In this document: piece after piece, positions 36,045 through 45,300 of the stretch | How positions within the stretch are numbered: the first letter of the stretch is position 1 | Layout of the letters: each line of letters starts with the position of its first letter | From: Rhizophagus clarus | Lineage: Eukaryota > Glomeromycota > Glomeromycetes > Glomerales > Glomeraceae | Assembly (NCBI GenBank): GCA_015698045.1 | Contig: BLAL01000194.1 | Coordinates: 62,001 to 126,000, forward strand | Direction of reading: 5' to 3' | DNA length: 64,000 nucleotides | Position numbers and translations under genes: made by a program | Notes under the pieces: model-generated | Database searches by the model: none | What the model was told of the DNA's origin: nothing | Seen by the model: only the letters and a program-made list of their open reading frames with translations

Positions 36045-36440
36045 GGTTAATTTTGACCTCCAAAATGGTCAAAATGGTCAAAATAGTCAAAATGATTTTG
36101 ACCTGGGCCTCTCTAAAAGTTGAAATAGCCAAAATTACATCATAGTTATGTGATTTTTATAGTAAACAATAATATTAAAATTCAAAGTTAATGATCTCTG
36201 CATTCAGTAATCCAATTTTTATGATCTTAATGCGGTTGGATTCAGCTCACCGAGAGAAGTCCAATGATATGTGTTGCATATCTGTAGTATCAATATTGAT
36301 GGAGTTATTCAAGTTTAAAATTTGGTATTACATAACTATGATGTAATTTTGACTATTTTGACTTTAATTTTGACTTTTGACCTTCCCAAGTCAAAATATT
36401 TTGACTTTTGGATTTTAATTTTAAATTCATGTATACATCC
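36045..36440. repeat. Inverted repeat rich in GTCAAAAT
   Basis: The left arm at about 36050-36160 contains CAAAATGGTCAAAATGGTCA and AATTACATCATAGTTATGTG. The right arm at about 36325-36410 contains the inverse, CACATAACTATGATGTAATT-like sequence and GACTATTTTGACTTT. The arms could fold into a hairpin about 100 bp long. It is probably a nested MITE; clean target duplications were not found. Confidence 0.6.
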
Positions 36441-36599
36441 CATATCCCATAATATTATTAACAAAAAAAAGGCTTATTATTTAATAATATTATTAACAAA
36501 AAAAAGGCTTAGTATTAAATAATATTATTAACAAAAAAAGGCTTGGTATTTAATAAAAATATTAACAAAAATGGCTTAATATTTAATAAAATTATTAAT

Positions 36600-36810
36600 A
36601 AAAGAAAGAATAAAAAAAACTTAGTATTTAATAAAAAATACTTAGTATTTAATTAAAAATACTTAATATTTAATTAAAAATACTTAATATTTAATTAAAA
36701 ATACTTAATATTTAATTAAAAATACTTAATATTTAATTAAAAATACTTAATATTTAATTAAAAATACTTAATATTTAATTAAAAATACTTAATATTTAAT
36801 TAAAAATACT
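36600..36810. repeat. 22-bp tandem array, left part
   Basis: About eight copies of the 22-bp unit TAATTAAAAATACTTAATATTT, preceded by related longer units containing AATATTATTAACAAAAAAAGGC (36440-36600). The array is interrupted at 36810 by the retrocopy and resumes in the same register at 37803. Confidence 0.9.
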
Positions 36811-37443
36811 GGTAAGGTCATATCAGTCAGCACAAGGGTGCACAAGAAGTACTTATCTGCGAGGGTTAGACTGATTCCTGACCACGAGTGCTTGAAATGT
36901 TACAATGGAGGAGACTGGAATATCAACTTGGAAGGAATCCCTGTTCGATGGTTCTCTGCTTCCTGGAATTTTTCAGAAAAGAAACAACGAGAAAAGTTTC
37001 AAGCTGTTGTATATAATCTTCCAGATGACATGACAGACGCCTTCTTATTCCTAAACAGCCACCCTCACCAATTTTTGTTGGATAGTGGCATAAAATCTTT
37101 TAAAATAGTTAAAGAAGTTGATGGATCCAGAAAGCTGATAGGTTACTTTGACACTTGGGATCACGTTTCCATTCGCATTAATAACCCTCAGCTTTGGAAT
37201 GATGTTAGAATCTCTTGGTGCTGTTACTCCACTCCCAACTTCAAGAATTTACGTAAATCTGCTCGAACTAGCAATGCAGACAAGTCTTCAAGGACATCTT
37301 ATGGGTCTAACTCTTCTTTTACAGGTTTTAATACTAACAACCGCAAAAACGATCAAAATAAAACTTCTAAATCTGGACATTCTACCAAGAAGATCGATCA
37401 ATCAAGAAACGACCAGTTTAAGAAGCCGGATGTAAACATTTAA
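36811..37443 (+). CDS. C-terminal part of a retrocopied protein, unknown family
   Basis: The frame is open from the left boundary of the insert to TAA at 37441-37443 without an initiating ATG, so it is a 5'-truncated coding sequence. It reads GKVISVSTRVHKKYLSARVR, then DHECLKCYNGGDWNINLEGI and PVRWFSASWNFSEKKQREKF. It ends in a Ser/Asn/Lys-rich tail (TSNADKSSRTSYGSNSS). The compact aromatic-rich first part with a basic disordered tail recalls gag-like or ORF1 proteins of retroelements, but I cannot assign it. No frameshifts are present, so the insertion is young. Starts at GTG (36838) or at an internal ATG are unlikely to be meaningful. Confidence 0.6.
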   Translation, partial: GKVISVSTRVHKKYLSARVRLIPDHECLKCYNGGDWNINLEGIPVRWFSASWNFSEKKQREKFQAVVYNLPDDMTDAFLFLNSHPHQFLLDSGIKSFKIVKEVDGSRKLIGYFDTWDHVSIRINNPQLWNDVRISWCCYSTPNFKNLRKSARTSNADKSSRTSYGSNSSFTGFNTNNRKNDQNKTSKSGHSTKKIDQSRNDQFKKPDVNI

Positions 37444-37802
37444 TCGCTGGGCTGAAGACATTATTAGAACATTATGTTTAGTTTAGTTGGAAGGGATAGA
37501 TAGAAATTCTCATACTAACTTCTTGTCATGCTTAGCATTCGCTTTACATAATGTTATTTTGTTTTATTAGATCGTAGAATTTTTCTTTTTCTTTTTTCGT
37601 TTTCCTTTATACCTTGAACAATTCTATAACTAGACTTCCTATTATATTAAAGAGAATAGGCTAGGGATATAGTAGTCATGAGATAGTTTGTGATCCTAGT
37701 GTAGGGAACAGGCTGGCTTTGTTATGCTGATTTTTTGTATTCTTTTCTATCTTTTTTCAGTAATAAAAGCACTTCTTTTGACTATAAAAAAAAAAAAAAA
37801 AA
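36811..37802 (+). mobile_element. 5'-truncated polyadenylated retrocopy
   Basis: This is a GC-richer insert in the middle of the 22-bp array. It ends with an AATAAA signal at 37762-37767, about 19 bp before a 17-base A run (37786-37802). The 14-bp TAATTAAAAATACT lies both immediately before the insert (36797-36810) and immediately after the A run (37803-37816). This fits a target duplication, although the tandem array makes its length ambiguous. The features show target-primed reverse transcription of a pol II transcript, either a LINE end or a processed gene copy. Confidence 0.85.
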
Positions 37803-38085
37803 TAATTAAAAATACTTAATATTTAATTAAAAATACTTAATATTTAATTAAAAATACTTAATATTTAATTAAAAATACTTAATATTTAATTAAAAATACT
37901 TAATATTTAATTAAAAATACTTAATATTTAATTAAAAATACTTAATATTTAATTAAAAATACTTAATATTTAATTAAAAATACTTAATATTTAATTAAAA
38001 ATACTTAATATTTAATTAAAAATACTTAATATTTAATTAAAAATACTTAATATTTAATTAAAAATACTTAATATTTAATAAAAAA
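37803..38085. repeat. 22-bp tandem array, right part
   Basis: About thirteen near-identical copies of TAATTAAAAATACTTAATATTT. They continue the array left of the retrocopy and then decay into units with AGTATTTAACAAAA and AAAAAGGCTTAGTA (to about 38185). Confidence 0.9.
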
Positions 38086-38185
38086 TGTATTAAAATTACT
38101 AAGAATTCAGTATTTAACAAAAAGTGGCTAAGCTTAGTATTTAACAAAATGGTTTTTTATTCAATAAAAAAGGCTTAGTACTTAT

Positions 38186-38805
38186 CACCATTTTCGAATT
38201 ACTGTGATCAGCGGCTTTTTTTTATATAAATAAAAATTGATTTTAGATTACACAAATTAAAATCACTTTTTACTATAAATATCATGGACATCATTTGATC
38301 TATGTAATGCTAAGCCACCATTATACAAACTTTACTAATATTTTTTTTATCGTTCACCCTTTTTACCACAATAGCTTATAAACTGATTCCTCTGATTCCT
38401 AGAGATCGATTCCTAAAAACTGATTCCTAAAAACTGATTCCTAACGATTCTAAAAGTTCACTACTAAATAACAGGTAATATTTTTTTTTATTTTATTAGT
38501 TTTTTTTTCTTTTTTTTCGTTTCTTTCCTTTTTTTTTTTATTTCTAACTATTTTTTTATTTAGATCTTTAGTTTATAATAAATAAAAAAACACATTGTAA
38601 AACATCTTATAAATATAATAAAGAATGTTAAAAGCGTCAAGTTTAGTGTTTTTTAAGAAAAATATTTATAAAAAGTGTTTTTTGTATGTGTTTAATAAGA
38701 GTATTTTTGATAAATTAATTGTTTTCAGTTGTTTTTGGCTGTTTTTGGTATTTTTTTTTAATTGATCAACAAATCACCTGATTACAGCAATTCGAAAATG
38801 GCAAT
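38186..38805. mobile_element. Inverted-repeat element (about 0.6 kb)
   Basis: CCATTTTCGAATTACTGTGA at about 38190-38212 is matched in inverse by CAGCAATTCGAAAATGG at about 38782-38800, with the inverted similarity running about 28 bp. TA-containing flanks (TTATCACC at the left, GGCAATAAAT at the right) would permit a TA target duplication as in Tc1/mariner MITEs. The interior is AT-rich, with short GATTCCTAAAAACT repeats at about 38390-38450 and no reading frame. Confidence 0.5.
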
Positions 38806-39429
38806 AAATAAAAATTTTTAATTATAAATTTAAATTTATTAATATACAGTATTTTTAATTATTGGGCTATGAATATCTAATATAACAATATTTACAAATC
38901 ATTAAATATAAAAAAAATTATAAAGAAATAATAAAATATTACTAAAAGTGCCAAAAAATAAATTTTTTTAAAAATAAACAGTAAAAGAAAAAAATTTTAT
39001 TCTTAAAAAAATAACAAAATTCATAAATATTTATTGTATATTCAAATGGGATTTGGGATGGGATTTGGGATTTGAGATAGAATTGGGAATGGGATTTGGG
39101 ATTGGAATGGGAATGGGATTTGGGATTGGGATGGGATGGGACTCCCATTCCATTTAAATGGGCGGCAAGTATAATCAGACATGTTGTTCCACTATGATGA
39201 AACCACAACTTATTAAACTTATCCAAAAGTTGTAACTTAAAATATTAAAGATTTTATTATAATTATATAAATTTATACTTTATTTAATAATAATAACATA
39301 ATGTACAAGTTAACATCAAAATTACAGTATATAAATTTATACCACATGTCATTATTTTTGCTATACTATGAAGTCATCAGATCACGTGAATGAAGATCTG
39401 TCATTCACTTCATGCCGCAGTTAATATTC

Positions 39430-39600
39430 TATTATTATTCATAAAATTGATCTGGTTAAATGTTTGATTAAATATTTTCAATATCATTTTGATGTTTTCT
39501 CAATTCGGTATAATTTTCTTGTGAATACTATGAGATGGTTGTGAATTTGATAAAAATATTGATGTTGAAATTCATATTTCTTAACATCAGGCATAACTCA
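39430..39600 (-). pseudogene. Relic of the 465-aa membrane protein gene, N-terminus
   Basis: The stretch matches the coding strand of the first exon at about 21100-21267, including the equivalents of ATATTTTGTGATATCATTTT and TTCATATTTCTTAATATCAG just before the start codon. Deletions remove much of the middle. Only the N-terminal part survives. Confidence 0.6.
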
Positions 39601-40035
39601 AAGCTTTTATTTCAAACAATTAGTTCAAATTACTGTACTTTATTAAGTAAATGAGCGATACTTTGTATGTAGGTAGTTGACTTATATTTTAGTATTTGAG
39701 CGCACAAAATTTATATCAATATAAAAAATTTGTATTCTATTTTTAGTAATGGGAAATGAGAAATATCATAAAATATCGAAATTGAAGATATTTATATAAT
39801 CTTTATAATCAAGTTTTATTCATAGTTGACAACACATCTGAATAACTTTTACTTATTACAGACGGTGTTAATTAACTTATTATTTACTAATATATAAGTT
39901 GATGGAATACTGATAATAAACTGGTTACCAAATTTGTACGAGTAGCATTATAATCTGGATATTTATGTAAACATCTAACAGAAAAGAAATTATTTATAAA
40001 TTAAAAATATCTCAAATAAATAAATAATTACTTAC

Positions 40036-40660
40036 GATATATTAAATTCATGGCCACATTTACAAGTCATGTGGTTACAACCTCCAATTTTATCAATAGG
40101 AATATAACAATTAGGACATTTCTTTAACTTTGAAAGATGTTGTTTAATAGCATTTTCTATTGTTTATTTATCTCATCATATTTTTCACAAGTTTGATTTT
40201 CATGCCAGGGGATCACATGAATATAACATGAGCTCTTGTCGCAACCTTTGCGGATGAAAATTGGACTTAAAAAGAGAGAATGTGTAAAATTAAATAACTG
40301 AAATTATAAGATATTCAATATTATGGGGATAACAGTACCTTTTCCTGTATGAATTTGTCCACTTGCACAAAAGGTTTGACATCATCTAAATCCTGAAATC
40401 TTCTGAATCACGAGTTTGTGAATAAGGAAATCATATCTGAAAAATTTTACAAGTCAGTTAAATATCGGTTTGTCGTCTCCTCCTTTGATATTACACCTTT
40501 GATATAAGTCATATAACAAAAAATCATAAAAACCTTTCATAGATATAAATTGTTGCAATTTTTTTGATATCATTTCTTTCCATTAATTTATAACATGTTG
40601 GAACAGGGCAAATGATTTTAATGTTAACATTCATTCTAAAAAAGTCCTGGTGGTTTTGAA
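40036..40660 (-). pseudogene. RBR-type E3 ubiquitin ligase relic, copy A
   Basis: On the minus strand the order is RING1/IBR-like, then RING2. A first piece reads ICPVPTCYKLMERNDIKKIA with TIYIYERF. A second, near 40440-40340, retains SGQIHTGKG. A third, near 40265-40039, holds KGCDKSSCYIHVIPWHENQT with CEKYDE, and then KCPNCYIPIDKIGGCNHMTC with KCGHEFN followed by a GTAAGT donor. The last motif is the RING2 of RBR ligases, whose GCNHM-type cysteine carries the ubiquitin thioester. Frame changes and a stop (after INKQ) break it. It lies head to head with a ubiquitin-like relic at 40700. Confidence 0.7.
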
Positions 40661-40699
40661 ATTTATGTTAAATATCAGGATAAATCTACTATTATTCAA

Positions 40700-40905
40700 G
40701 TAATCTTCATACATAATTGAAAAATTTAAAGAAAAATATGAAGAAAAGATTGGAGTACCAGTAAGAGAACAAAGATACGCTTATAACAGTAAACAACTCA
40801 AAAATCGCAGACTTCTTTCAGACTATAGTATTGAAAATCGACCACTATATATTTCTGCTTTAGATTACCTGGTGGATATTTGGTAAAATATTTACTGAAC
40901 CACAA
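40700..40905 (+). pseudogene. Ubiquitin-like domain relic, copy A
   Basis: The plus-strand text IEKFKEKYEEKIGVPVREQR then YAYNSKQLKNRRLLSDYSIE and NRPLYISAL aligns by eye with ubiquitin. It shares the GIPxxQQRL/F-x-GKQL-x(2)-x-R-x-LSDYxI core, and a one-base frame change then leads into RLPGGYLV, matching the LRLRGG end. The open frame runs to a stop at about 40905. It probably encoded a ubiquitin-like protein or an N-terminal ubiquitin-like domain. The frame change at the C-terminal glycines would abolish conjugation. Confidence 0.6.
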
Positions 40906-41479
40906 TTACCAACCTTAGTTTATTTGGGTTTTATAGTTAGTCTGGTAATTAATCATTCAAATACGAGTCATCTATTGTTTTTATTTTACTAATTCTTTTT
41001 GTAATATAATCACGTAACTTTCTTTTTATAATTAACTAAATATATCTTCTCTATAAGTATTAAGTTTTACTGCTCGCGTATAGTTGGATTTTTAAAATAT
41101 GGCAGAGCGGTTTCTTTTTCAAGGGAATTTTGAAATAGTTTAGTATTTTATTTCGAATTTCGCTTCTTGTAATTTCAATATTTCATGCATTTTACTGTCG
41201 TTATCTTTAAATAAATAAATAAATAAATAAAGTTTTAAGTTTTACCTAATTAAAGATCCTTTCTATATAAATTAACTGATTGAATATGTCAAATATGCCA
41301 ATAATTATTTGTTATAGTCTTATAACGGTAAAATTAATTGTTATAAATGAGCAAAAAAAAAATGATTTAATATATGACTTTGACAGCCATCAAGGTATTA
41401 AATATTGTTCACGACTCTATTCTATTTAAAAGGATCGTGATAAAATAAATATAAATCTTGCGGTTTGTTCTAGCACAAT

Positions 41480-42160
41480 TCTTAAGTTTTTTTCATTAAC
41501 TGTTAAGTCAGTTTCAATATTTCTAGGTGGCTTAGTTTCAAGTTTTAAAATCGTACTTTGATGAATCTTAAATTTCACTCAAGATCTTCTTTATTTGGAG
41601 GATAAATGTCCTCATCACGTAAATCGAAACTGGCTCTTGAACTGATTGAATTGACAGCCAATCAATAGTACTTTTTCAAATGATTATTACAGGCCGTCCT
41701 TCTACTAACTTTAAGATAAAATGGATAATCAGTTAAACTTAATAATGAATAGTTGATAATTCATTAAATATTAATAATTAATCACTTCATGTTAAGAGTA
41801 AAATCATTAAAAAAAAATGATAACGATAATTACCATCACTGACAAGTAATTGTAATAATTAAATGATTTTTTATTCTTGATATTTTTGATTCTGTCAATA
41901 ACATCTAATTATTATATAAATATTAGTGTACGTAATAATAATAAAAAAAAAACAAAAAAAGAATTTTAAAATTCTACCTTTAATCCCTTTCAATTGTACA
42001 ATAAATTTTAATCGATATTACAAAATAAATTCTTTCAAAAAATGATTATCTCCAATTCTTTCGTCTTTATCTTCATCTTCGATTAAGATTTTCTTGTGAA
42101 ATATCTAAATACTTTAAGATTGTTGTGAATTTGATAATTTCTTAGCATCAGACATTTTGT
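41480..42160 (-). pseudogene. Relic of the 465-aa membrane protein gene, longer copy
   Basis: This matches 20520-21267 in order. There is an equivalent of the membrane-segment exon (GACAAGTAATTGTAATAATT near 41840), the exon 1 end (CTACCTTTAATCCCTTTCAA near 41975), the acidic segment (TTTCGTCTTTATCTTCATCT near 42058) and the start region (TCTTAGCATCAGACATTTTG near 42141). Large deletions and stops make it non-functional. It shows that the gene existed in the same block as the RBR relic B. Confidence 0.65.
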
Positions 42161-42639
42161 AATGGTAGGAAAAGAGTGGTTAACAGTTAAAGGAAAAAAA
42201 ATAACATTACGGGTAAAAGTATATAGTCACGCAATTTAATTTTGATCTGAATTAATTTGGATAAAATTAAACTCTTCTGAAACTCAACCTAAAACTTTCT
42301 CAAACTGTTCAAGTTTAAAGAGATTTTTAGGTAATGTACTAATGTGTCATCACATGAATGACTGCAGTTCAATATATATTACTTGTAGTTTTGTATAAAT
42401 TAAACATTTAACTTAATCAAATATTTTAAGATAAAAAAGTATTTAAATGCATCATAATTTGTTGGAATTTACATCATAAAGAATTTTATTTTATTTTAGT
42501 AATGAAAGAAAATTTAAAAATATCATAAAATGATGAAATTTGTATGAAATTATACAATGTCGAATAAGTTCTGATAAGAATTATTAACGCGTAATTATTT
42601 TTTATTGTGCTCTTACATTTTACGTTATAATACAGCCAC

Positions 42640-43250
42640 CGTTTCTTTTCTATCATCTCTGTTGACCTGGATATATGATGACATGTACAAGTTACTTGAT
42701 CACATCCTCTAATTTTCTTTACGTTTGAAAGGTAAATTTCAGTAGCAATGTCTGTTTATCTTCATTTAGATTTTTCCATTTTATTATCGTTATATTCTTC
42801 GCAAGTTTGATTCTCATGCCAGGGATTTTTATGATTATAACATGAGCATTTGCCACAACCATTGCAGATTATGAAAGTAAGAATTATAATTGAAATTAAT
42901 AAGATTTTTTAATATTATGAGAGACCATCTCCTATATGAATTTGACCATTTCTACAAAAGCGATACCGTCTAAATCCTTGGATCTCCTGGATCGCGAGTT
43001 TAAAAGTAATAGGATCATATCAATATCTAAAAAGTTTACCTAGATTAATTTTGAATGTCGATTCATCTCCTTTAATTGGTATAAAAAAAAAGTTATCAAA
43101 CCTTTCATAGATTTTCTTTTTTGCAAGTTTTTTGATATCATTTCTTTCCATTGATTCATAACATTTTAGAACAGAGCATGTGCTTTTAATTTTGTTATCT
43201 TTAATAAAGGTATCAATATGATCGATTATTAATACAATCATGTACATTTT
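42640..43250 (-). pseudogene. RBR-type E3 ubiquitin ligase relic, copy B
   Basis: The minus-strand pieces parallel copy A: CSVLKCYESMERNDIKKLAK with KKIYERFDNFFF (to about 43075), then CRNGQIHIGDG (about 42955-42920). CNGCGKCSCYNHKNPWHENQ then TCEEYNDNKMEK follows (about 42870-42775), and a degraded RING2 (IRGCDQVTCTCHH, about 42715-42665). Stops and frame changes are present. The gene is about 2.6 kb from copy A in the same orientation, again head to head with a ubiquitin-like relic. Confidence 0.65.
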
Positions 43251-43389
43251 GAAGTAATCTTATGATAATTTATTTTTTTTTTTTTACTTCGTAACAAACG
43301 CTACACCATTTTGTTAAATCACAAAATGTTATCATAACTATTTCGTGTATATCACTTTATTCATTTTGTAAGTAAATTAAAGTTGATTC

Positions 43390-43600
43390 TAGTAACACGA
43401 TACAATTAAAGATGTTAAAGAAAAATATAAAGTAAAGACTAAAGTACCACTAAGTAAATAAGGATACATGTATAACGGAAAATCATATACTTCTTTCAGG
43501 CTATTGCATTTAATGCATCGGCCACTTAGGTAAATGATTTAGACGGTAAATTGGTTCGGCTAAACTATAACTTTTATTGGCTAGTCTGGTAACATTTAGT
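43390..43600 (+). pseudogene. Ubiquitin-like domain relic, copy B
   Basis: The plus-strand DTIKDVKEKYKVKTKVPLSK, a stop, then GYMYNGKSYTSF corresponds to copy A's KFKEKYEEKIGVPVREQRYA segment. More decayed than copy A, it has lost the LSDY and diglycine parts as readable text (the DNA still reads TTTCAGGCTATTG-like). It lies about 140 bp from the start of RBR relic B. Confidence 0.5.
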
Positions 43601-44240
43601 GTGGTTTCACTGTATATCATATACAAATATTAAATCATACACCACAATTTGATTTTGTTTAAGAATCGTATTTCTTTTGTACCAAATAAATCTTTATAAG
43701 ATGCTTAGCGCGTAACGTGTGAACAAATTCACGTAACTTCAATTAAGGCCTAATTTATTATCGGGTAGCTTGTTACATTTTTTATAATGCGTTTATGTAA
43801 TTCGTTAAACTTATCACAATGAAAAATATAATTATTACAATATCCAACGCAGAAGTTATCATTTATTTCATTCATCTGCGCAATACTCAATTATTATATG
43901 TCCGAAAAATTTTAGAATTTACTGTGTCATCCGATATATTTATAAATAACTTTCTAATTCGTAATTGGAAGCGATTGAAATTTACAACATTCGTATATGA
44001 TACGATGGTTTATGTGAAATCATTCTTCATTCTGATTAGTTAAAAGCGTCGTTCACGGCATTTAAAAAAATAATAATAATAAAAAACTTTTAAGATATCT
44101 TAACTATATAAAATTTTTCTTTTTTTGCTAAAAAAATTTCTTACATATTCTTATAAAAATGAACTTTAATATATACAACAGAAAACTCTAAACTCAAAAT
44201 TGAATTTAATAGAATTACACTACGTGCGTATTATTTAACT
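43601..44240. other. Intergenic; one small frame of doubtful reality
   Basis: A plus-strand frame at 43819-44043 (74 codons, MKNIIITISNAEVIIYFIHL) has a balanced composition but no domain, no splice support and no relative in the window. I would not call it a gene without transcript evidence. The rest is AT-rich. Confidence 0.35.
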
Positions 44241-44674
44241 TTAAATGGAATCTATTGCGAGAGAGTCGTGCGTATTGGAATTATCATCTTCTGAGGGAAT
44301 TTCGCTAACTGCTACAATTATGTCATTAAATTTTAATTCTAATTGATTCATAATTTCATATACTTGATCAATGTTAGGCTTAAAATCTGGTTCTTCATTC
44401 CAACACTTTAAAGGTGTACCATCAATTGGTTCTTCTCTATAATTATTATTACTAATATTAAAACCTAACACAATTTCGCCATCTTCATTTGATTTTGAAA
44501 AAGGAGGATACCCACTTGTAATTTCCCATAACAAAACTCCTAAGCATTTTGGTTCCGTATATTCAATCATTCCCAACTTATTAGATATTGAATTTGATGT
44601 AATTTCTGTTGATTTTTTAGATAATCCTCTGCAATTAATAATTTACCGTCATTCACTAGTATATTTTTTGAATG
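44241..44674 (-). pseudogene. Protein kinase C-lobe fragment (TKL-like)
   Basis: The minus-strand exon starts after a TTTATAG acceptor with HSKNILVNDGKLLIA, the end of the catalytic loop. Where IADFGLSKK is expected, the sequence goes from ATTGCAG straight to AGGATTATCTAAA. The DFG motif is therefore lost, either by a 4-base deletion with frameshift or because a second AG acceptor falls there. Activation-loop and C-lobe text follows: GMIEYTEPKC, then LGVLLWEITSGYPPFSKSN and KCWNEEPDFKPNIDQVYEIM, ending at 44241. The HRD motif and the whole N-lobe are missing upstream. Such Tyr-kinase-like genes are hugely expanded in Rhizophagus-like fungi. This copy is dead. Confidence 0.75.
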
Positions 44675-45049
44675 CTATAAAGTTTAAAATAATTTTATAA
44701 TTAAATTATAACTTTTCTTGTCAATTGTCATCGCAAAAAAAAAAAAAAAAATTACCAATATTTAAACTAATATTTAAAAGTTTTTAAAAAACGAATTATA
44801 GTTACAATTATTTTAGATAAGGAAATTTCAGAAATTAATTACAATCTAAGCTTTAGATTGATCAATTGTTATAAATAATAAATATTTATTTAAATATATA
44901 TAAAAAAACACCCTTTACTCAATAAAAATCTAACTTAGTTATTTATTGATGACTTCAAATACTTCCTATACTAGCACAATCGCTGTACCGAATACCCTTA
45001 CAAAAATTTAAATTCATGCTTCCACCCAATACTGGACCTTTATCTGTTG
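44675..45049. other. AT-rich intergenic
   Basis: This is where the kinase N-lobe would be expected, but no glycine loop, VAIK or HRD text is present on the minus strand. It contains A runs and no gene. Confidence 0.5.
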
Positions 45050-45300
45050 ATCTTTGACGTCATTACTTGCTTGGGCCGTTCGTTGGTTGTTATTTATAAT
45101 TTCATCTCAATTATATTATTGGTTGATGAACTTTCTATAGAATTTTGAATTTCCTGTTCAAAACAGAATCTTTTGTTTCAGCGTCCACTTTAGTTTCTAT
45201 TTTCCATCTTCTCCGGTTGTTTCTGCTATAGTTGTTGTTACGTTTCCATCTTCATCTGTTTACTATTATCAAGTTTTTTTCCAGGCTTTATTACCTTTAG
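45050..45300 (-). pseudogene. Decayed repeat tail of the 795-aa gene
   Basis: Downstream of the stop at 45301, minus-strand text DEDGNVTTTIAETTGEDGK then a stop matches the tail repeats of the 1227-aa paralog (DKDGYVTTTVTEITTEDGN). The first copy therefore once had a longer C-terminus and was shortened by a new stop. Confidence 0.6.

Larger units (their letters stand above)
35840..39181. mobile_element. hAT-type element, 3.3 kb, perfect 8-bp target duplication
   Basis: The element spans 35848-39173. Its ends are TATACTTGCCGCCCAT and the exact inverse ATGGGCGGCAAGTATA (16 bp perfect). It is flanked by ATCAGACA at 35840-35847 and again at 39174-39181, a perfect 8-bp duplication diagnostic of hAT-like insertion. 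Subterminal regions carry dense CCCATCCCATATCCC words on the left and the inverted GGGATTTGGGATGGG words on the right. No transposase is visible, so mobilisation must have come from elsewhere. Inside lie an inverted repeat (36045-36440), a 22-bp tandem array split by a retrocopy, and another inverted-repeat element (38186-38805). Confidence 0.88.

Noticed and set aside
36838-36840. GTG as the start codon of the retrocopied protein
   Set aside because: The same frame is open through the left boundary of the insert. The copy is 5'-truncated and this codon has no special status.
36600-38085. Regular 22-bp repeats resembling a CRISPR array
   Set aside because: Units are directly adjacent with no spacers, are almost pure A/T, and lie in a eukaryotic transposon. 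This is a satellite.
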